From Vibrio fortis (lineage in GTDB: Bacteria > Pseudomonadota > Gammaproteobacteria > Enterobacterales > Vibrionaceae), in the NCBI RefSeq assembly GCF_000695685.1, contig NZ_JFFR01000026.1:1-38338 (forward strand): a DNA stretch of 38,338 bases, given 5' to 3'. The translations under genes and the position numbers were made by a program. The notes under the pieces are model-generated. The model was given only the letters and a program-made list of their open reading frames with translations, had not been told where the DNA came from and did no database searches. Positions 38,177-38,338 of this stretch are shown here, piece after piece (position 1 is the stretch's first letter; every line of letters begins with the position of its first letter).

Positions 38177-38215
38177 TTTGAGAGGTAAGCCTCAAAAAGT
38201 AAAGCTCTTTAAAAA
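38177..38215 (+). promoter_or_regulatory. rrn antitermination boxB and boxA
   Basis: A boxB-type hairpin (TTTGAG, 38177-38182, with CTCAAA, 38191-38196) is followed by GCTCTTTAAAAA (38204-38215), close to the boxA consensus TGCTCTTTAACA. These are the Nus-factor loading sites of rrn leader RNA. Confidence 0.85.
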
Positions 38216-38338
38216 TTTAAACCTATCAATCTGTGTGGGCACTCGTTGATGAATATCAAAAATGAAACTTCGGTTTCAACTTGATTTCAATGAACTGAGT
38301 GACCAATTCGAATCGTAAGATTCGGCACAGTCAATTCA
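38216..38338 (+). other. rRNA operon leader before 16S
   Basis: This is the leader between boxA and the expected 16S gene. It holds the phrase CTGTGTGGGCACTCGTTGAT, which I know from Vibrio rrn leaders and spacers, and a hairpin GAAACTTCGGTTTC. It should contain the 5' half of the RNase III processing stalk of 16S rRNA. The 16S gene itself begins beyond the window. Confidence 0.8.

Overview
The window is a piece of a Vibrio chromosome, most likely the origin-proximal part of chromosome 1. The evidence is the Vibrio-type gene order thiCEFSGH, then an aminopeptidase P, a LysR regulator, a Bcr/CflA exporter and tsrA. There are also three ParB-binding parS palindromes within about 7 kb, and the overall protein similarity is to Vibrionaceae. 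I cannot name the species. The segment lies between two ribosomal RNA operons on the same strand. It opens with tRNA-Trp, the kind of tRNA that ends an rrn operon, and closes with rrn promoters and a boxB/boxA leader just before an expected 16S gene.

Left part (1-11,150): tRNA-Trp, a chemoreceptor, a Tat-exported multicopper oxidase with a Fur-like site, and a CrcB fluoride channel. A TPP riboswitch then leads into the complete thiazole/HMP operon thiC-thiE-thiF-thiS-thiG-thiH. Directly after the aptamer lies an 8-nt element perfectly complementary to the thiC Shine-Dalgarno region. parS sites lie inside thiE, just after thiH, and in the MFS gene further on.

Middle (11,150-21,430): aminopeptidase P, a LysR gene divergent from an MFS exporter, and tsrA (H-NS-like silencer). 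A minus-strand operon hvfA-hvfB-hvfC-hvfX follows. It encodes a four-cysteine DUF2282 precursor peptide, a DUF692 MNIO-type oxidase, a DUF2063 partner and a DoxX membrane protein, which is the layout of the bufferin/HvfA class of metal-binding modified peptides. Divergent from it is uvrD with a LexA-like box. Behind uvrD, on the minus strand, is a ~420-nt sRNA full of GGA motifs, recognisable as a CsrB-family RNA with its own promoter and terminator.

Right part (21,430-38,338): gamma-glutamyltranspeptidase, a LysE exporter, an AraC regulator, RarD, RecQ and a small DUF3630 protein. Next come a queuosine-precursor transporter (yhhQ) behind a compact candidate preQ1-I riboswitch, then gppA-rhlB, divergent from trxA. 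The segment continues with rho, an unknown exported helical protein, and ubiD-ferredoxin-fre. UbiD is unusual: its C-terminal part is present twice.

The most rewarding items are the hvf/bufferin operon, the parS cluster, the Csr sRNA, the preQ1 candidate, the thiC anti-Shine-Dalgarno element and the UbiD internal duplication. All calls come from reading the sequence by eye, and no database search was run.
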